From positions 1-16,164 of the forward strand of contig JBCBST010000073.1 of NCBI GenBank assembly GCA_039819115.1: DNA of 16,164 nucleotides. Reading direction: 5' to 3'. The translations under genes were made by a program, and so were the position numbers. The notes under the pieces are model-generated. The model searched no databases. It saw only the letters and a program-made list of their open reading frames with translations, and had not been told where the DNA came from. This document shows positions 1 through 7,635 of the stretch, piece after piece (position 1 is the stretch's first letter; every line of letters starts with the position of its first letter). Origin of the DNA: JBCBST01 sp039819115 (GTDB taxonomy: Bacteria > Bacteroidota > Rhodothermia > Balneolales > Balneolaceae).

Positions 1-2
1 CT

Positions 3-1115
3 CTTTTGAGATGTATACTCATATCAGGGTTCTGTGTTGGTATGCTTCTTTCTTACCCTTTATGGTTGGTTGAACACCGTATTCATCCGCTTATCCCTGC
101 TTTATCTGGCCTGTCACTTCCATTCGTTTTCCATATCGGTTTGTTTGCGCTTGTTGTCTTATGCGGAGTGTTCGTGTTAGCATTACCCAGGTACAGGAAG
201 AGCAGTTACCTGGTCATGGTCTGTTTGGTATTATTCCTCATCATTCTTGATGTTTCGCGCTTTCAACCCTGGGTGTATTATTACCTGATCCTACTTGTAC
301 CCTGTCTGACGAATGATGCCGATAGCAAACAAGGACTACGATTAGCAGGCCTTGGACTTGCTCTCATATATATAGGTAGTGGTTGGCAAAAATTGAATGC
401 TACCTTTAATTACGAAACCCTTCCATGGCTCATGGAGCCTTTTGAACACGTTATAAGCCATGAGTTTCTGATCTCGTATGGCATAGGATGGTTTGTTGCC
501 ACGATCGAGCTTGCAGCTGGTGTTTTGATCCTATTCAGAAAAACACAGCGTTTGGGATGTGTTATCCTGATTGTGATGCATCTTTTCATTCTGGCTTCTT
601 TAGGACCTACCGGGCGTAGTTTTAATCGTGTGGTATGGCCCTGGAACATCTCATTCTGTATCCTTTTATTCGCTGTCTTCCAAGCACAACCTGTTACGCT
701 TATCCAATGGAATGCTTCTCTCACCCAAAAACCAATACAGTGGGTATTCTTGGTGTTGCTTGGCGTTTTACCTCTCTTAAGCACTGTTGGTTTGTGGCCT
801 AAACAGGCTTCTCATGCCCTCTATTCAGGTAATAAGGTACGCTCCACCCTTTTTTTTAGTGATTCGATAGCACAGTCTTTTCCTACACACCTTCAACAAG
901 AACTGGATAATCAGGATCTGAGTATGGATATGAATAATTTTATGCTGGCTACTCTTCGCGTCCCACCCTACCCATCCACATGGTATCACAAACGGGTCTT
1001 TCGTGCCCTGTGTGAAGAAGCCGTAAACGAATTCGACGTCGTGCTTACCCTCTACTATGAACCAACGCTTACATCAATAAACCGAACAGAAGAAACCCTG
1101 TTTTGTTCGGATTAG
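3..1115 (+). CDS. Multi-pass membrane protein, HTTM/DoxX-like, probably 5'-truncated by the window edge
   Basis: An open frame enters from the window edge with no stop before a TTG at position 6, so the true start may lie upstream; no good internal ATG start is seen. The roughly 370-residue product has about eight hydrophobic segments in its first 260 residues. Characteristic patches are RFQPWVYYYL (about residues 85-94), GSGWQKLNATF (about 123-133) and an Arg/Trp-rich loop GRSFNRVVWPWN (about 203-214). The last 100 residues are hydrophilic. The Q-P-W and G-x-x-K-L-N patches recall the HTTM/vitamin K-dependent carboxylase-like and DoxX/MauE membrane families, but I do not recognise it firmly and assign no reaction. 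The stop codon TAG overlaps the stop of the convergent gene by four bases (TTAG, 1112-1115). Confidence 0.7.
   Translation, partial: LLRCILISGFCVGMLLSYPLWLVEHRIHPLIPALSGLSLPFVFHIGLFALVVLCGVFVLALPRYRKSSYLVMVCLVLFLIILDVSRFQPWVYYYLILLVPCLTNDADSKQGLRLAGLGLALIYIGSGWQKLNATFNYETLPWLMEPFEHVISHEFLISYGIGWFVATIELAAGVLILFRKTQRLGCVILIVMHLFILASLGPTGRSFNRVVWPWNISFCILLFAVFQAQPVTLIQWNASLTQKPIQWVFLVLLGVLPLLSTVGLWPKQASHALYSGNKVRSTLFFSDSIAQSFPTHLQQELDNQDLSMDMNNFMLATLRVPPYPSTWYHKRVFRALCEEAVNEFDVVLTLYYEPTLTSINRTEETLFCSD
1082..1110 (-). terminator. Candidate intrinsic terminator for the minus-strand exported-protein gene
   Basis: CCGAACA (1082-1088) and TGTTCGG (1104-1110) form a perfect 7-bp stem with a 15-base loop. 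Read on the minus strand it lies one base past the stop codon at 1112 and is followed by TTTATTG. The T-run is short and interrupted, so this is a modest candidate. It lies inside the last codons of the convergent plus-strand gene. Confidence 0.4.
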
Positions 1116-2212
1116 GAATGCCCTGGTTTATAATTCTTCGGTAATAACTCGGGAATTCTACCGGTTATTCCCCAATACCCGTTCAGTCTGATTTGTGAAA
1201 AGGGAAACAATAGTCCGGTGCGCGCATCCAGTGATGCATCTTTACCAAAAAATTCAATCCAGGAACCCTGATTATTTTCATTCATTTGTTGGTACAGCAT
1301 AGATAATCGACGTTCGGGATTTTCTCTGGTGTACAACACAGCTAAAATCTTCGACTTTTCCGGTTTATGTAACACTAACAGATTTGAATTCGGGTCTTGT
1401 TTATAAAAATCAGACGCCTTTTTTATGGTTGACAGATCTACTGGAGAAGGATCGTTCAACCCCTGTTTATCGAGATAATATACCTGAAACCCGGATTTCT
1501 CATAAAAGCTGCTATCCGGAGAACTCAACGTGTAGATAAAATGACGGAATGAACCGTTATATGCCCGTCTCCTTTCGCTGACCCATTTTGTTTCATCCTT
1601 TTTTGAACCTGATAGAGGGTAAAACCGGGTAAACCCCTGAATTTTAACAGTCTCTTCTTCGGAATAGAATTCCTCGATCTGGTACTCGATCTCATAACCG
1701 AGTGCCTTGTTGACAATGATTAAAGGCTCGACAGAAATTGCTGAAAATCGTTCACCATCTTTTGAGAACCGAAGGACCTCAGGATTTTTGATCTTGGTCT
1801 TATCTGCATTTTTCGTATCCCCTAAAAAAACCTTTTTAAACCGTTTAAGATTTTTTTTCCACGCCTTCCTGCTCCCTGAAACAGTAATCGAAGGCAGATC
1901 TAACGATTCTGCTCTTAACTTTACATGAATGGTCGTATCCGCTTTTGGTACATCCTTAAGTGTGATCACAACACGTTCAAAGCCCAGATACGAAAAAACG
2001 AGCTTTGATTTACCAAGCGGGATGTTGCTCAGTGTATAGTAGCCAAGGTCATCGGTAGCTGTTCCGTTGGTGGTTTCATCAAAAAACACGTTCACACCAA
2101 TTAACAGCTCTCCCGTTTCCGCATCACTTACCACCCCTGAAACCCGAACGCTTTGTCCGAATGCATCCTGAACATAAAAAAGCAGAAAAAGTGCTAAAAA
2201 TGAACGTTTCAT
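1112..2212 (-). CDS. Exported protein with N-terminal carboxypeptidase-regulatory-like beta domain
   Basis: The product is about 366 residues if started at the ATG giving MKRSFLALFLLFYVQDAFGQ, a clear signal peptide with likely cleavage after AFGQ. Residues about 22-100 (SVRVSGVVSDAETGELLIGV, then TDDLGYYTLSNIPLG) match the CarboxypepD_reg-like beta-sandwich common in Bacteroidota surface and TonB-dependent proteins. There is no TonB plug or barrel after it. The remainder contains FLGDTKNADKTKIKNPEVL and EPLIIVNKALGYEIEY, patterns shared by a widespread uncharacterised Bacteroidota family of this architecture. Function is unknown; a periplasmic or outer-membrane location is inferred. Candidate starts at 2215 and 2224 are nearly equivalent. 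A longer frame to 2272 was rejected because it puts charged residues before the signal peptide and lies upstream of the candidate promoter. Confidence 0.75.
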   Translation of the reverse strand: MKRSFLALFLLFYVQDAFGQSVRVSGVVSDAETGELLIGVNVFFDETTNGTATDDLGYYTLSNIPLGKSKLVFSYLGFERVVITLKDVPKADTTIHVKLRAESLDLPSITVSGSRKAWKKNLKRFKKVFLGDTKNADKTKIKNPEVLRFSKDGERFSAISVEPLIIVNKALGYEIEYQIEEFYSEEETVKIQGFTRFYPLSGSKKDETKWVSERRRAYNGSFRHFIYTLSSPDSSFYEKSGFQVYYLDKQGLNDPSPVDLSTIKKASDFYKQDPNSNLLVLHKPEKSKILAVLYTRENPERRLSMLYQQMNENNQGSWIEFFGKDASLDARTGLLFPFSQIRLNGYWGITGRIPELLPKNYKPGHS

Positions 2213-2243
2213 CATAAACCGCATTATGTATGGATAGATTCTG

Positions 2244-2274
2244 TAAAAGTACTGTATACCACCTCTAAACAAAA
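2244..2274 (-). promoter_or_regulatory. Candidate Bacteroidota-type promoter for the exported-protein gene
   Basis: On the minus strand TTTTG (2274-2270) is followed after 18 bases by TACTTTTA (2251-2244). This is seven of eight matches to the Bacteroidota -7 consensus TAnnTTTG, with a TTG-type -33 element. It would start transcription near 2237, about 25 bases before the chosen ATG. The region is AT-rich, so chance matches are possible. The divergent gene at 2285 must use the same 70-base gap. Confidence 0.35.
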
Positions 2275-2284
2275 GAATACTTAC

Positions 2285-2761
2285 ATGGACCTGTATCTTG
2301 AGTTACCCATTAGTCAATTGGCTCCAAACATGGGGGGTATGAGCGTTATTATCGTGGAAAAAGCGGTAAGCGAACAGTTCGATGGTACCCGACCCAGAGT
2401 AAAGTGTGTTCTTAATGGAAGAATTACCCTTTCGGCTGCTTTGAACCCACTGGGGAATGGAGACTTTTACATCATCATTGCCAAACGGTATCTGAACGAG
2501 CTTCAACTGCAGTTGGGGAGTATGGTTGATGTAGAGCTACGCGTCGATTTTAGTCCGCTTGGAGTAGACGAACCTGAAGAATTACTGGACTTTCTAGCTG
2601 ACAACGAGGAAGTGCAGGAATGGTACGAAGCACTCACTGACGGCAAAAAGCGAGGACTTATTCATGCCATGAACCGCGTTAAATCGATGGAGTCAAAAAT
2701 AAAAACCATTATCCGGTTCAAAGAAAATCCTCCAACCTCCAGAAAAAAGAAGCCGCGTTAA
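2285..2761 (+). CDS. DUF1905/YdeI (OmdA-like) family small protein
   Basis: A 158-residue soluble protein. The N-terminal 95 residues fit the DUF1905 beta-barrel pattern: VEKAVSEQF, then RVKCVLNGRITLSAALNPLGNGDFYIIIAKR, and GSMVDVELRVD. The C-terminal segment LLDFLADNEEVQEWYEALTDGKKRGLIHAMNRVKSMESKI fits the YdeI/OmdA tail, in which an (E/A)LT-x-G-(K/H)-(K/R)R-x-x-x-x-x-(I/M) helix precedes a basic end. The family is labelled bacteriocin-protection or OmpD-associated from old genetic data; no biochemical activity is established. The tail TSRKKKPR is strongly basic. The ATG at 2285 is the only plausible start. Its stop shares the four bases TTAA with the stop of convergent metF, so the two genes overlap tail to tail. 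Confidence 0.78.
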   Translation: MDLYLELPISQLAPNMGGMSVIIVEKAVSEQFDGTRPRVKCVLNGRITLSAALNPLGNGDFYIIIAKRYLNELQLQLGSMVDVELRVDFSPLGVDEPEELLDFLADNEEVQEWYEALTDGKKRGLIHAMNRVKSMESKIKTIIRFKENPPTSRKKKPR

Positions 2762-2769
2762 AACAACGC
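2755..2769. terminator. Small hairpin over the shared stop of the convergent pair
   Basis: GCGTT (2755-2759) and AACGC (2765-2769) form a 5-bp stem with loop AAAAC, spanning the shared TTAA stop. On the minus strand it is followed six bases later by a run of six T. It could help end the metH-metF transcript, but the stem is short and the T-run is not adjacent, so confidence is low. Confidence 0.25.
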
Positions 2770-3714
2770 CTTTGCAACCTCATACACCGATTTCGACTTC
2801 CCCATGCTATAGTAATGAAGACTGGGTACCTCCGCTTCCATCAGCTCTTTAGATTGGGCAATACACCACTCAATACCTACTTGTTTGGCTTCTTCATTGG
2901 TTTTGCAGGCGAGTACTTCTTTAGATAAATCAACGGGTATATCAATGTGGAAGATTTGGGGCAGCATCGTCACCTGCTTGATGGTTGTGATGGGTTTTAA
3001 TCCCGGTATAATAGGCACGGTGATCCCCGCTTCCCGACATCGTGCAACAAAGTCGAAAAACCGTTTATTGTCAAAAAACATCTGGGTTACAATGTAATCC
3101 CCCCCCTTTTCAACCTTTTGTTTTAGATAATGAAGATCGGTCTCCAGGTTTGGTGCCGCAAAGTGCTTCTCCGGATACCCCGCTACCCCTACACAAAAAT
3201 TGGTCGGATTTGCATTCTCCAGTTCATCGTCCAGGTAACGCCCATTATTCATACACACCACCTGTTCAATTAAGTCTGACGCAAATTCATGTCCGTCCGG
3301 TTCGGGTACAAACTCCCGCTCCGGCTTTTTGGTATCCCCCTGGATCAGCAGTACGTTACAGATACCAAGAAAATCCAGGTCGATCAAAGCGTTTTCGGTT
3401 TCCTCCCGCGTAAAACCTCCACAAATAATATGGGGTACAGCATCGATTTTGTACTTGTTCTGGATGGCTGCACACATACCTACCGTACCTGGTCGCTTGC
3501 GTACCGTTTTACGCTCCATGAGTCCGTTAGAAAGCTTTTTATACTGGTATTCTTCCCGGTGGTAGGTTACATCCACAAAGGGAGGTTTAAACTCCATTAA
3601 TGGATCGATATGGTCAAACAGAGTTTTGATGTTATCGCCTTTTAAAGGGGGAAGAACTTCAAAACTGAACAAGGTTTTACCCTTAGCTTGCTCAATATGT
3701 GTGGTAACTTTCAT
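2758..3714 (-). CDS. metF: Methylenetetrahydrofolate reductase
   Basis: A cytosolic FAD enzyme reducing 5,10-methylene-THF to 5-methyl-THF, the methyl donor for MetH. The 318-residue product shows the family landmarks in order: LFSFEVLPP with the catalytic Glu at residue 19, PHIICGG (94-100), LLIQGD (123-127, the Asp that contacts folate), GYPEKH (179-184), VTQMFFD (209-215) with the substrate-binding Gln, and PIIPGLKPI (234-242). It is about 20 residues longer than E. coli MetF, mainly from an insertion near residues 55-78 (around YKKLSNGLMERKTVRKRPG). The ATG start lies six bases after the metH C-half stop, so it is the third cistron of the methionine operon and should share the SAM riboswitch upstream of metH. 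Its end overlaps the convergent YdeI-type gene by four bases. Confidence 0.96.
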   Translation of the reverse strand: MKVTTHIEQAKGKTLFSFEVLPPLKGDNIKTLFDHIDPLMEFKPPFVDVTYHREEYQYKKLSNGLMERKTVRKRPGTVGMCAAIQNKYKIDAVPHIICGGFTREETENALIDLDFLGICNVLLIQGDTKKPEREFVPEPDGHEFASDLIEQVVCMNNGRYLDDELENANPTNFCVGVAGYPEKHFAAPNLETDLHYLKQKVEKGGDYIVTQMFFDNKRFFDFVARCREAGITVPIIPGLKPITTIKQVTMLPQIFHIDIPVDLSKEVLACKTNEEAKQVGIEWCIAQSKELMEAEVPSLHYYSMGKSKSVYEVAKALF

Positions 3715-3720
3715 AACAGG

Positions 3721-6408
3721 TTACGATGAATAGCTTAAATAGGGAGCCAGCCATTGCTCCGATTCTTCTTTTGTTTGTTTTTTACGCTGGGTGTACGACT
3801 CTACCTGATCTTCTCCCAGCTTACCTACTCTGAAGTAGGAAGACTCAGGATGTGCAAAATAATATCCACTGACGGATGAAGCGGGGTACATAGCACATGA
3901 TTCCGTAAGATAGATGCCCGTTTCCTGTTCTACATTAAGCAGGTTGAACAGCGTTCTCTTTTCGGTATGGTCGGGGCAGGCCGGATACCCCGGTGCAGGA
4001 CGAATGCCCGTATAGGACTCCGCAATAAGCTCGTCATTTGAAAACGATTCTTTCACTGCATATCCCCAGAATTCCTTTCGAACCCGCTCATGTATGCGTT
4101 CAGCAAAGGCTTCAGCCAGACGATCGGCAAGTGCTTTCAGCATAATACTGCTGTAATCATCGTGATTACGTTTATACTCTTCGATTAAAGCTTCAATACC
4201 TATACCTGCTGTAACCGCGAAAAATCCAAGATAATCGGTTATTCCCGTTTCTTTCGGTACTATAAAATCAGCCAGGCTGGCATTGGGCTGACCGGCTCGT
4301 TTCTTGGTTTGTTGCCTCAGAAAATGGATCGTTTCCAACGCCTCCCGTGGATTTTCGGGTCGAAGAAGCTCCACGTCCTCACCAAGGCTTACGGCCGGGA
4401 AAAACCCAATTACGGCGTTCGCCTTTAGCTGTTGATCTTTGATAATGCGGTCAAGCATTACCTGGGCGTCCTCGTATAAACCGGTGGCCTCTTTACCCAC
4501 GACCTCATCACTAAGAATGTTAGGGAACTTGCCGGCCAGCATCCAGGTCCTGAAAAATGGTCCCCAGTCTATATAATTCCTTAACTCACCCAGATCATAT
4601 GATTCAAATACCCGGGTTCCCAGAAACGATGGCTGTTTGGGCTGATATCCTTCCCAGTGTATGGATGTTTTATTCTGTTTGGCCTCAAGATAAGGAATGA
4701 GTACTTGCTTCTCTGATCGGTTTCTATGCTCTACCCGGACCAGATCATACTCCTCCTTTATTTGTTTGACGAAGCCGGGGCCTTTTTTAGGATGTAAGAC
4801 CTCTCCCATTACCGTTACTGCTTTAGACGCATCCAGCACATGAACAATCGGACCTTTATACCCAGGGTCTATTTTTACCGCTGTATGGACCCTTGATGTG
4901 GTGGCCCCACCAATGATAAGTGGCAGATTAAGACTTCGATTCTGCATTTCTTTGGCCACATATACCATTTCATCTAACGAGGGAGTAATGAGTCCGCTAA
5001 GTCCGATAGCGTCGACGTTGTGTTCCACAGCCGCATCAAGAATAAGGTCGGCGGGAACCATCACGCCCAAATCGATTACCTCATAATTGTTACATGCTAA
5101 TACCACTCCCACAATATTTTTCCCTATATCATGCACATCACCTTTGACGGTGGCCATCAGAATTTTCTTCTGATTGGAAGCTCCCTTTCGACTGGCTTTT
5201 TCTTCCTCAAGAAAGGGTGTTAAATACGCCACCGCCTGTTTCATTACCCGGGCACTCTTCACGACCTGGGGAAGAAACATTTTGCCAGAGCCAAACAGAT
5301 CGCCAACCACATTCATACCCGACATTAACGGGCCTTCAATCACTTCCAGAGGACTTTCGAGCTTCTGCCTTGCTTCTTCTGTATCCGATTCAATATGATC
5401 TGTTATTCCTTTGATCAGCGCATGCGATAACCGTTCCTCAACAGGCGCTTCACGCCATTCTTCCGTTTTCTGTTCTTTAACCCGACCCTTTTCCTGATAA
5501 GACTCTGCAATATCTAACAAACGCTCCGTGGCATCATCCGCACGATCTAATAACACATCTTCCACACGATCCAACAGGTCTTTGGGAATCTCATCGTAGA
5601 CTTCAAGCATAGTAGGATTCACAATACCCATGTCCATTCCATGTTGTATGCCGTGATACAAGAAAGCGGCATGCATGGCTTCCCTTACCCGGTTATTCCC
5701 TCTGAATGAAAACGAGACATTGCTGACCCCACCAATAATATGCGCTCCGGGCAGGTGTTCCCTGATCCATTTCGCGGTCAGAAAGAAATCAAGAGCATTA
5801 CATCGATGTTCTTCCATTCCTGTAGCTACCGGAAATATGTTCGGATCCAGGATAATATCAGACGCGGGAAACCCAATCTGTGTTCTTAACAAGGTATAGG
5901 CCCGCTTACATATCTCAATCCGGCGTTCATAACTATCGGCTTGTCCTTGCTCGTCAAACGCCATAGCGATGACAGCAGCACCGTATTTTCGGACTTTCGA
6001 GGCCCGCTTGAGAAATTCCTCTTCCCCGTCTTTCAAGCTGATCGAATTCACGATCCCTTTTCCCTGTACACACTTCAATCCCGCTTCGATGACCTCCCAT
6101 TTCGAAGAATCGATCATAATAGGAATACGGGCTATTTCAGGCTCAGAAGCGATCAAGTTTAGAAATGTTGTCATTTCATGGGCACTGTCAAGCATGCCCT
6201 CATCCATGTTAACATCCAGAATCTGTGCACCTCCCCTCACCTGATCCAGCGCAACATGCAGTGCTGCCTCGTAATCCTGTGCCTTAATAAGGTTCAGAAA
6301 TCGTTTAGAGCCCGTGACGTTGGTCCGCTCTCCAACATTTATAAAGTTGGAATTCTCTGTGACAACCAAAGGCTCAAGGCCACTCAGGCTCAAGGGGAGC
6401 GAATTCAT
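3721..6408 (-). CDS. metH: Cobalamin-dependent methionine synthase, C-terminal subunit (folate, cap, B12 and activation domains)
   Basis: An 895-residue protein aligning with E. coli MetH from its second domain on. In order it has: a pterin/folate-binding barrel (about 20-300; FINVGERTNVTGS, NMDEGMLD, MIDSSKW, FDEQGQAD); the helical cap (about 320-405; EVIEGPLMSGMNVVGDLFG); the Rossmann B12 domain (about 413-545; GDVHDIGKN with axial His426, LSGLITPSLDE, GGATTS); and the SAM-binding reactivation domain (about 590-890; NYIDWGPFFRTW, RPAPGYPACPDH at 803-814, YPASSVSGYYFAHP). It lacks the homocysteine domain, which is the separate upstream cistron; the two overlap by ATGA (6405-6408), so translation is probably coupled. 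A TGA immediately precedes the ATG in this frame, which argues against a simple frameshift in one long gene. Together the halves total about 1233 residues, close to single-chain MetH. Confidence 0.96.
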   Translation of the reverse strand: MNSLPLSLSGLEPLVVTENSNFINVGERTNVTGSKRFLNLIKAQDYEAALHVALDQVRGGAQILDVNMDEGMLDSAHEMTTFLNLIASEPEIARIPIMIDSSKWEVIEAGLKCVQGKGIVNSISLKDGEEEFLKRASKVRKYGAAVIAMAFDEQGQADSYERRIEICKRAYTLLRTQIGFPASDIILDPNIFPVATGMEEHRCNALDFFLTAKWIREHLPGAHIIGGVSNVSFSFRGNNRVREAMHAAFLYHGIQHGMDMGIVNPTMLEVYDEIPKDLLDRVEDVLLDRADDATERLLDIAESYQEKGRVKEQKTEEWREAPVEERLSHALIKGITDHIESDTEEARQKLESPLEVIEGPLMSGMNVVGDLFGSGKMFLPQVVKSARVMKQAVAYLTPFLEEEKASRKGASNQKKILMATVKGDVHDIGKNIVGVVLACNNYEVIDLGVMVPADLILDAAVEHNVDAIGLSGLITPSLDEMVYVAKEMQNRSLNLPLIIGGATTSRVHTAVKIDPGYKGPIVHVLDASKAVTVMGEVLHPKKGPGFVKQIKEEYDLVRVEHRNRSEKQVLIPYLEAKQNKTSIHWEGYQPKQPSFLGTRVFESYDLGELRNYIDWGPFFRTWMLAGKFPNILSDEVVGKEATGLYEDAQVMLDRIIKDQQLKANAVIGFFPAVSLGEDVELLRPENPREALETIHFLRQQTKKRAGQPNASLADFIVPKETGITDYLGFFAVTAGIGIEALIEEYKRNHDDYSSIMLKALADRLAEAFAERIHERVRKEFWGYAVKESFSNDELIAESYTGIRPAPGYPACPDHTEKRTLFNLLNVEQETGIYLTESCAMYPASSVSGYYFAHPESSYFRVGKLGEDQVESYTQRKKQTKEESEQWLAPYLSYSS

Positions 6409-7421
6409 TCAGCAACTCCCGATATGGAGCGTTTTCTTGGAACGGCACCTACTGCTAAATCAGCCATTATCCTGATGTGCTCTGGTGTTGTACCACAACA
6501 TCCTCCCAGAATGTTTACTATGCCTCCATCGATGTAGGCTTTTACTTCTTCACCCATTCTTTTAGGGGTTTGGTCATAGGCACCAAATTCGTTCGGTAAA
6601 CCGGCATTTGGATAAGCACTCACATAAAACGGACTAAGATTGCTCAACGATTTGAGGTATGGGAGTAACTGGCGGCTACCCAGTGCACAATTAAGTCCGA
6701 TGCTTAACAAGGGATGATGAGATAGTGCAATTAAAAATGCTTCCATGGTTTGGCCGGAAAGTGTGCGGCCGCTGGCATCGGTAATCGTACCGGAAATCAT
6801 TATGGGAAGCTCCATTCCTCGTTCTTCAAATACCGTTTTAACAGCAAAAAGAGCGGCTTTTGCATTTAACGTATCAAAAATAGTCTCGATTAATAGAACA
6901 TCAGAACCCCCATCTATTAATCCTTCTGCTTGTTCCCGATAGGCCAGTTCTAATTGGTCGAACGTTATGGCCCGATAGCCCGGATTGGTCACATCCGGTG
7001 ATATGGAAGCCGTTTTATTCGTTGGTCCCATCGAACCAACCACAAACCGAGGTTTATCCGGTGTTATCTCGTTAAATCGAAGACACGCAGCTTTGGCTAG
7101 TTCTGCTGAAACTTTGTTTAGCTCATACGCCAGATCCTGAAGTCCATAATCTTCCTGGGCAATACTCGTAGAACTGAATGTGTTAGTTTCGATCAGGTCT
7201 GCGCCCGCTTCCAAAAAAGCTTCATGAATTTCGGTAATCACATCAGGACGGGTAATGGACAACAGATCATTATTGCCCTTCAAATCGTGTGCATGTTCCG
7301 CAAAACGATCTCCTCTGAAATCCTTCTCTTCCAGTTTACATCGCTGAATCATGGTACCCATGGCACCATCCAGGATAAGTATACGTTCGCTTAATAAGTC
7401 TTGAATAGTCACTCTTTTCAA
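6405..7421 (-). CDS. metH: Methionine synthase homocysteine-binding subunit (MetH N-terminal domain)
   Basis: A 338-residue homocysteine S-methyltransferase barrel equivalent to domain 1 of MetH. Visible motifs are ILDGAMGTMIQ (17-26), DLIETNTF (75-82), GPTNKTASISPDV (132-144), ETIFDTLNAKAA (179-190) and ISGTITDASGRTLSGQT (209-225). The three zinc-ligand cysteines are C245 in GLNCALG and C308/C309 in GGCCGTTPEH. The frame has no upstream ATG: a stop lies six codons before the TTG at 7421, so initiation is at this TTG or the GTG three codons on (7412). The stop overlaps the ATG of the folate/B12 subunit (ATGA). As first cistron it directly follows a SAM-I-type riboswitch, the expected control for a methionine gene. 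Split MetH genes of this kind are known in Bacteroidota. Confidence 0.95.
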   Translation of the reverse strand: MKRVTIQDLLSERILILDGAMGTMIQRCKLEEKDFRGDRFAEHAHDLKGNNDLLSITRPDVITEIHEAFLEAGADLIETNTFSSTSIAQEDYGLQDLAYELNKVSAELAKAACLRFNEITPDKPRFVVGSMGPTNKTASISPDVTNPGYRAITFDQLELAYREQAEGLIDGGSDVLLIETIFDTLNAKAALFAVKTVFEERGMELPIMISGTITDASGRTLSGQTMEAFLIALSHHPLLSIGLNCALGSRQLLPYLKSLSNLSPFYVSAYPNAGLPNEFGAYDQTPKRMGEEVKAYIDGGIVNILGGCCGTTPEHIRIMADLAVGAVPRKRSISGVAE

Positions 7422-7451
7422 TTGGATTAGCTTTGCTTAGCAGAAAGAGCG
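7410..7451 (-). promoter_or_regulatory. Possible start-codon-sequestering hairpin (riboswitch expression platform)
   Basis: On the minus-strand RNA, CGCUCUUU (7451-7444) can pair with AAAGAGUG (7417-7410) over eight pairs, one of them G-U, across a 26-base loop. The 3' arm covers the GUG candidate start of the MetH homocysteine subunit and begins two bases after the UUG. No intrinsic terminator with a U-run lies between the riboswitch and the gene, so control of translation initiation is plausible. No alternative pairing with the aptamer P1 strand was found by eye. Confidence 0.35.
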
Positions 7452-7465
7452 CAAAAGGAATATTG

Positions 7466-7616
7466 GCTTATCTGTCATTATCGCTCGGCTGGCACATTTA
7501 TCGGTAGAAAAACGACCAGTTAAACTATAATGTGGGAAGTAGCACCTTTTCATCATACCAGATGAACGGTTGCTAAGACGTCGAAGGGCCCAATCCCTCG
7601 GTCTTTCTTTATAAGC
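7466..7616 (-). ncRNA. SAM-I-family riboswitch (S-box aptamer) upstream of the metH-metF operon
   Basis: On the minus strand every major piece of the SAM-I fold is visible. P1 is GCTTAT (7616-7611) with ATAAGC (7471-7466). P2 starts with AAGAC (7605-7601) pairing GTCTT (7579-7575), around an inner CGAGGG/CCTTCG stem and the ATTGGGC loop. The AGCAACC core follows. P3 is ACC plus TTCATC (7566-7561) with GATGAA (7554-7549) and GGT. The joining core GGTGCTACTTCC (7546-7535) matches the S-box consensus at 11 of 12 bases. P4 is CATTAT (7532-7527) with ATAATG (7481-7476), then ACAGATAAG at the 3' end. The family binds S-adenosylmethionine and represses methionine genes when SAM is high. The element begins 20 bases after the stop of the Omp85-like gene. 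The P4 arm is unusually long (about 45 bases between its strands). Confidence 0.92.
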
Positions 7617-7635
7617 AAGTGGAGGAATATAGGAA

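Noticed and set aside
2213..2272. Longer start for the exported-protein gene (frame opening at 2272)
   Set aside because: It would add about 20 charged and aromatic residues before an evident signal peptide, and lies upstream of the candidate promoter.
3042..3600. Several plus-strand open frames opposite metF
   Set aside because: They are antisense shadows of a strongly conserved gene, overlap one another in different frames and show no recognisable domains.
6400..6412. metH broken by a frameshift
   Set aside because: The second frame has a TGA directly before its ATG, the overlap is a clean ATGA, both halves keep all motifs, and split MetH is known in this group.
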